A DNA stretch of 64,000 nt, from positions 1 through 64,000 of the forward strand of contig JBDSND010000118.1 of NCBI GenBank assembly GCA_039915505.1. The letters run 5' to 3'. This stretch comes from CAIWHR01 sp039915505 (GTDB lineage Bacteria > Pseudomonadota > Gammaproteobacteria > Burkholderiales > Casimicrobiaceae). Positions 61,176 through 64,000 of the stretch are shown one piece after another. The stretch's first letter is position 1. Each line of letters opens with the position of its first letter. A program made the translations under genes and the position numbers. The notes below the pieces were generated by a model. It had not been told where the DNA came from, did not search any database, and saw only the letters and a program-made list of their open reading frames with translations.

Positions 61176-62117
61176 TCAGCGCGCGGCGAGCAGCCCGGCG
61201 CCTCGGGCCAGCCGCTCGATCTCGGCCCGCTCGTCGGCATCGACGCCGAGCTGAGGCGGACGCACGGTCGCATGCGGGAAGACGCCCTGCAGCTTGAGTA
61301 CTTCCTTCATGCGCGGCCGGTAATCGCGAATCGGCGCCCGCCAGCAGTAGCGCGCGAGCGGTCCCAGCCGCTCCCAGATGGCGGCGCCGCGCGCGTAGTC
61401 GCGCTCCACGGCGTAGCGTTGCATCGCGACGAGCTCGGCGGTCGCAGTGCCGGCGAAACCGATCAGGGCGCCGTCGCAGCCCATCACCATCGCCTCCCAG
61501 ATGAACGTGTCGCTACCGGTGAGAATACCGAGCTTGCGTGGCAGGGTCTTCGCAGTGGCGATCGTTTCGATCGTCTTGGGGGTGTCGAACGACGCCTCCT
61601 TGAGCCCGATCACCTCGGGAATGGTCGCGAGTCGCGCCAACGTTTCCGGAGGGAAGTCGGGTCCGAAGGCCTTGGGAAACTGGAAGGCGATCAGCGGCAG
61701 ACCGACGCCGTCAGCGATGGCCTTGTGATACTGGTAGATCATCTCGGCAGGGACCGGGTTGCCGAGAAAAGTCGGGAACGGCGGGAATACGGCCAGCGCC
61801 TGCGCGCCAGCATCACGCAGCATCGTGCCCCAACGCACGGCGTCGCGCGTGGACCCTGCGATCAGTCCCGATATCAGCGGACAGGTGCCCCCGATGGCCT
61901 CGCGGCACGCCTTGAGGATGTCGAGCTGCTCGTCGCGATCGAGTGCCGGACCCTCGCTCGCATCCATGTTCATAGCGATGGCGGTCGGCGCTTGACCCGC
62001 GATCCAAGCGATGTAACGCGAGAGGGCGGGCCAGTCCACCGAGGTGTCGGGCAGCATCGGCAGGAACGGTGCGGCGACGATGCCTTGCAGGGTGAACGCG
62101 GTTGCGGGGCTGGTCAT
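61176..62117 (-). CDS. Divergent DapA-family lyase/aldolase
   Basis: A 313-residue class I aldolase of the dihydrodipicolinate synthase/N-acetylneuraminate lyase family. The Schiff-base lysine is Lys173 in VIGLKEAS. Elsewhere it departs from DapA: the GTTGES motif is replaced by NMDASEG, and the catalytic Tyr of the PYYN region is Phe114. It is therefore unlikely to make dihydrodipicolinate and probably acts on another 2-oxoacid or hydroxyacid. It overlaps the upstream ATPase gene by four bases, so it is coupled to an importer and may handle the imported compound. Confidence 0.85.
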   Translation of the reverse strand: MTSPATAFTLQGIVAAPFLPMLPDTSVDWPALSRYIAWIAGQAPTAIAMNMDASEGPALDRDEQLDILKACREAIGGTCPLISGLIAGSTRDAVRWGTMLRDAGAQALAVFPPFPTFLGNPVPAEMIYQYHKAIADGVGLPLIAFQFPKAFGPDFPPETLARLATIPEVIGLKEASFDTPKTIETIATAKTLPRKLGILTGSDTFIWEAMVMGCDGALIGFAGTATAELVAMQRYAVERDYARGAAIWERLGPLARYCWRAPIRDYRPRMKEVLKLQGVFPHATVRPPQLGVDADERAEIERLARGAGLLAAR

Positions 62118-63019
62118 GACGGCGATCCTCCGGGGCCTCCGACCGTGGCGGCATGCATGCCGGTGCCACGCAGCACCCCGCGGTCGAGAAAGATGCGGGT
62201 AATAACGTCCTCAGCCTCGATGAAGGCGGGTAACCGGCGCGCGTCGAGGCCGCGCGGTCGCGCCAGGTCGATGCGCAGGGTCTTCTCGATCTTGCCGGGA
62301 CGCGGACTCATAACCAGGACCCGATCGGCGAGGAGCACCGCCTCGTCGATCGAATGGGTGATGAACACGACGGTCTTGCGGGTCGCGAGCCATAGCGACT
62401 CGAGGTCGAGCCGCATCTGCTCGCGGGTGAGGGCATCCAGCGCCCCGAAAGGCTCGTCCATGAGCAGCAGCGGCGCATCGTGGATCAGCGCACGGGCAAT
62501 GGCCACGCGCTGGCGCATGCCACCGGAAAGCTCGTGGGGGAACCGATCGGCGAATTCGGCCAAGCCTACCTGGGCGAGCAAGGCCAGGGCACGCTCGCGA
62601 TAGGCGCGCGGGTCGAGGCCCCGCAACTCCACCTGCACCAGTACGTTGTCGAGCGCGTTGCGCCATTGCAGCAGCACCGGACTCTGGAATACGACGCCGA
62701 TATCGGTTTGCGGCCGCGTCACGCGAGCGCCGGCGACGCGCACCTCGCCGGCGCTCGCGGGTTGCAGGCCGGCGATCACCCGCAGCAGGGTGCTCTTGCC
62801 GCAACCGGACGGGCCGACGATGGCCACGAACTCACCGGGCGCGACGGCGAGGTCGATCGCCTCGAGGGCGTGGGTGGCGGCGACGTTCCTGCCCGCGATA
62901 CTCTGGTACGTCTTGGTGACGCCGTGCAGCTCGACATAGCAGGGCGGCACCTGGGCGGCGCTCGCAGCGACATCGCGGTCATACACCCCATGCGGTGCGG
63001 TCGCAAGGTCGTGCGACAT
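62114..63019 (-). CDS. NitT/TauT-type ABC transporter ATP-binding protein
   Basis: A 301-residue ATPase with Walker A GPSGCGKST, Q-loop VVFQSPVLLQW, signature LSGGMRQR, Walker B LLLMDEPFGALD and H-loop FITHSIDEAV. The N-terminal 25 residues are extra. It follows the binding-protein gene by about 55 bases and overlaps the aldolase gene by four bases. The matching permease gene is not in the window and is expected upstream, beyond the right edge. Confidence 0.92.
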   Translation of the reverse strand: MSHDLATAPHGVYDRDVAASAAQVPPCYVELHGVTKTYQSIAGRNVAATHALEAIDLAVAPGEFVAIVGPSGCGKSTLLRVIAGLQPASAGEVRVAGARVTRPQTDIGVVFQSPVLLQWRNALDNVLVQVELRGLDPRAYRERALALLAQVGLAEFADRFPHELSGGMRQRVAIARALIHDAPLLLMDEPFGALDALTREQMRLDLESLWLATRKTVVFITHSIDEAVLLADRVLVMSPRPGKIEKTLRIDLARPRGLDARRLPAFIEAEDVITRIFLDRGVLRGTGMHAATVGGPGGSPS

Positions 63020-63074
63020 CAGGCTGCCACCCTGCGACCGCCCTCGTCGCGGCAGCGTGCCATCCGGCGTCGCA

Positions 63075-64000
63075 TCACGGCAGGAATTCGTTGGTGTGGA
63101 ACGCTGTCCAGGATTTGTCGGTCGAAAGCTCGCGATAGGTTCGCAGGATCGTGAGGGTCTGGTCCCAGTCGGCCTGCGCGCCCATCCCGATTTTGCCCTT
63201 GGAGTTCTTGGAATCGAGAAGGTCGAGGTCGACCATCAGCTGGTCGAGCGTGGATTGGCGATTGAGGTCGGGCTTGGCCTTCATGGCAGCGTCGACGGCA
63301 GCGCCCGGATTCTTCTTCGCCTCCTCCCATGTCTTGACCGTGGCGCGCACGAAACGCTTCACCAGGTCCGGATTCTTGCGCAGGGTCTCCCCGGAGGTGA
63401 GGATCGTCATGCCGACGATGTTGGCGCCCCAGTCGGCGTAGCGCATGGCGGAGGGGTTGCCGCCCTTGTACTTGATCAAAAAGTATTGGTCGTCGGCACC
63501 GCCGAGCAGCGCGTCGGCCTTGCGTTCCAGTACCGTGACGACTTTGGCGGCGGGATCGACTTGCACCATGTTGATCTTGGCGCAGTCGACGTTGTTGGCC
63601 TTGCAAACGCCCTGCAGGAGATGACCCAGTGGATCGCCGGCACTGACCGCCACCTTCTTGCCTTCGAGGTCCTTGGGTGTCCTGATGTTGGCATCGGTGA
63701 GCGACACCACCGAGAAGCCGGTGGTGTTGAGCAGCGACATGACGCTCTTCACATCCGCGCCCTTGGACGCCGTGAGGATCACCGACGACGAATCCGCGAG
63801 CCCGAACGTATCCGAGCCGGCCGCCACGGCCTGCACGGTATTGCCCGAGCCGCGTCCTTCGTTGATGGTGAGGTCGATGCCCTCGGCGCTGTAGAAGCCG
63901 CGCTCCTTGCCGTAGTAGAACGGCGCGTGCAGTCCGCCGAGATACCAGTTGAGTCGCAGCGATACCTTGTCCTGCGCCCATGCGGACGTGCCGGATGCCA
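63075..64000 (-). CDS. ABC transporter substrate-binding protein, NMT1/THI5 family (5' end outside window)
   Basis: The frame runs from the right edge of the window to TGA at 63075, giving about 308 residues. The first visible residues, ASGTSAWAQDK, look like the end of a signal peptide, so only a short N-terminal part is missing. RLNWYLGGLHAPFYYGKERG and the IDLTINEGRGSGNT block are typical of NMT1/THI5-like proteins, which include pyrimidine (thiamine-precursor) and other small-molecule binders. A start at 63836 is possible but would lose the first conserved lobe. The ligand is unknown. Confidence 0.88.
   Translation of the reverse strand, partial: ASGTSAWAQDKVSLRLNWYLGGLHAPFYYGKERGFYSAEGIDLTINEGRGSGNTVQAVAAGSDTFGLADSSSVILTASKGADVKSVMSLLNTTGFSVVSLTDANIRTPKDLEGKKVAVSAGDPLGHLLQGVCKANNVDCAKINMVQVDPAAKVVTVLERKADALLGGADDQYFLIKYKGGNPSAMRYADWGANIVGMTILTSGETLRKNPDLVKRFVRATVKTWEEAKKNPGAAVDAAMKAKPDLNRQSTLDQLMVDLDLLDSKNSKGKIGMGAQADWDQTLTILRTYRELSTDKSWTAFHTNEFLP

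Noticed and set aside
1..64000. Search for tRNA or rRNA genes, CRISPR arrays, insertion sequences, integrases, toxin-antitoxin pairs or defence systems
   Set aside because: None seen by reading. A covariance-model tRNA scan and a repeat finder would be decisive but could not be run.

Overview
The window is a GC-rich, densely coded chromosome segment that looks betaproteobacterial, most likely Burkholderiales or a close relative. The gene orders support this: yicC-gmk-rpoZ-spoT divergent from a Ser/Thr kinase and PP2C phosphatase; DUF2782-thrB-BPSS1780; yqgE-ruvX-pyrR-pyrB followed by a non-catalytic dihydroorotase homologue; and a pilGHIJ-chpA twitching chemosensory cluster. No tRNA, rRNA, CRISPR array, insertion sequence, prophage or defence island was found. 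The content is mostly core metabolism plus uptake and aromatic-degradation genes.

Layout. 1-2.9 kb: a gene cut by the window edge, a divergent LysR regulator and pobA (4-hydroxybenzoate 3-monooxygenase). 3.2-6.0 kb: a very small basic protein, a thioredoxin-reductase-like flavoprotein, a cold-shock protein with a clear terminator, and a short MetE-like methionine synthase of the folate-independent kind. 6.2-11.7 kb: a D-2-hydroxyacid dehydrogenase followed by a complete sugar/polyol-type ABC importer. 11.9-13.7 kb: monothiol glutaredoxin and an ammonium transporter with a sigma-54-like promoter. 13.8-20.9 kb: spoT, rpoZ, gmk, yicC, then kinase, phosphatase and a dnaQ-type exonuclease. 21.0-23.5 kb: a PEP-CTERM protein and ilvA. 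23.8-35.0 kb: pilG, pilH, pilI, pilJ and a 2,487-residue ChpA hybrid kinase. 35.1-43.8 kb: an FAD aromatic monooxygenase, a lipoprotein, a PRC-barrel protein, a DUF2784 protein, msrB, an EF-G paralogue, photolyase and PhoD phosphatase. 43.9-47.8 kb: the yqgE-ruvX-pyr operon. 47.8-58.4 kb: an AhpD-like protein, yggX, argA, uvrD, BPSS1780 protein, thrB, DUF2782 protein, a LOG family protein and polA. 58.6-64.0 kb: two NitT/TauT-type ABC import systems facing each other, one with a divergent DapA-family aldolase.

How the parts work together. The Chp cluster should control type IV pilus twitching and cAMP signalling: PilJ is the receptor, PilI the coupler, ChpA the kinase, and PilG and PilH the output regulators. 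The cluster has no methyltransferase or methylesterase gene beside it. The spoT operon joins nucleotide supply (gmk), RNA polymerase assembly (rpoZ) and the stringent response. The pyr operon covers early pyrimidine synthesis, and its dihydroorotase homologue lacks the metal ligands, so it is probably structural.

I found no convincingly new multi-gene system. The most useful oddities are: a PolA whose proofreading domain has lost two of its acidic metal ligands; a ChpA with four intact and two apparently dead phosphotransfer modules; an EF-G paralogue without the catalytic histidine; a DapA-family aldolase without the usual catalytic tyrosine; polA and a LOG gene whose start codons overlap on opposite strands; and a 695-base gene-free stretch with a duplicated 14-base dyad.
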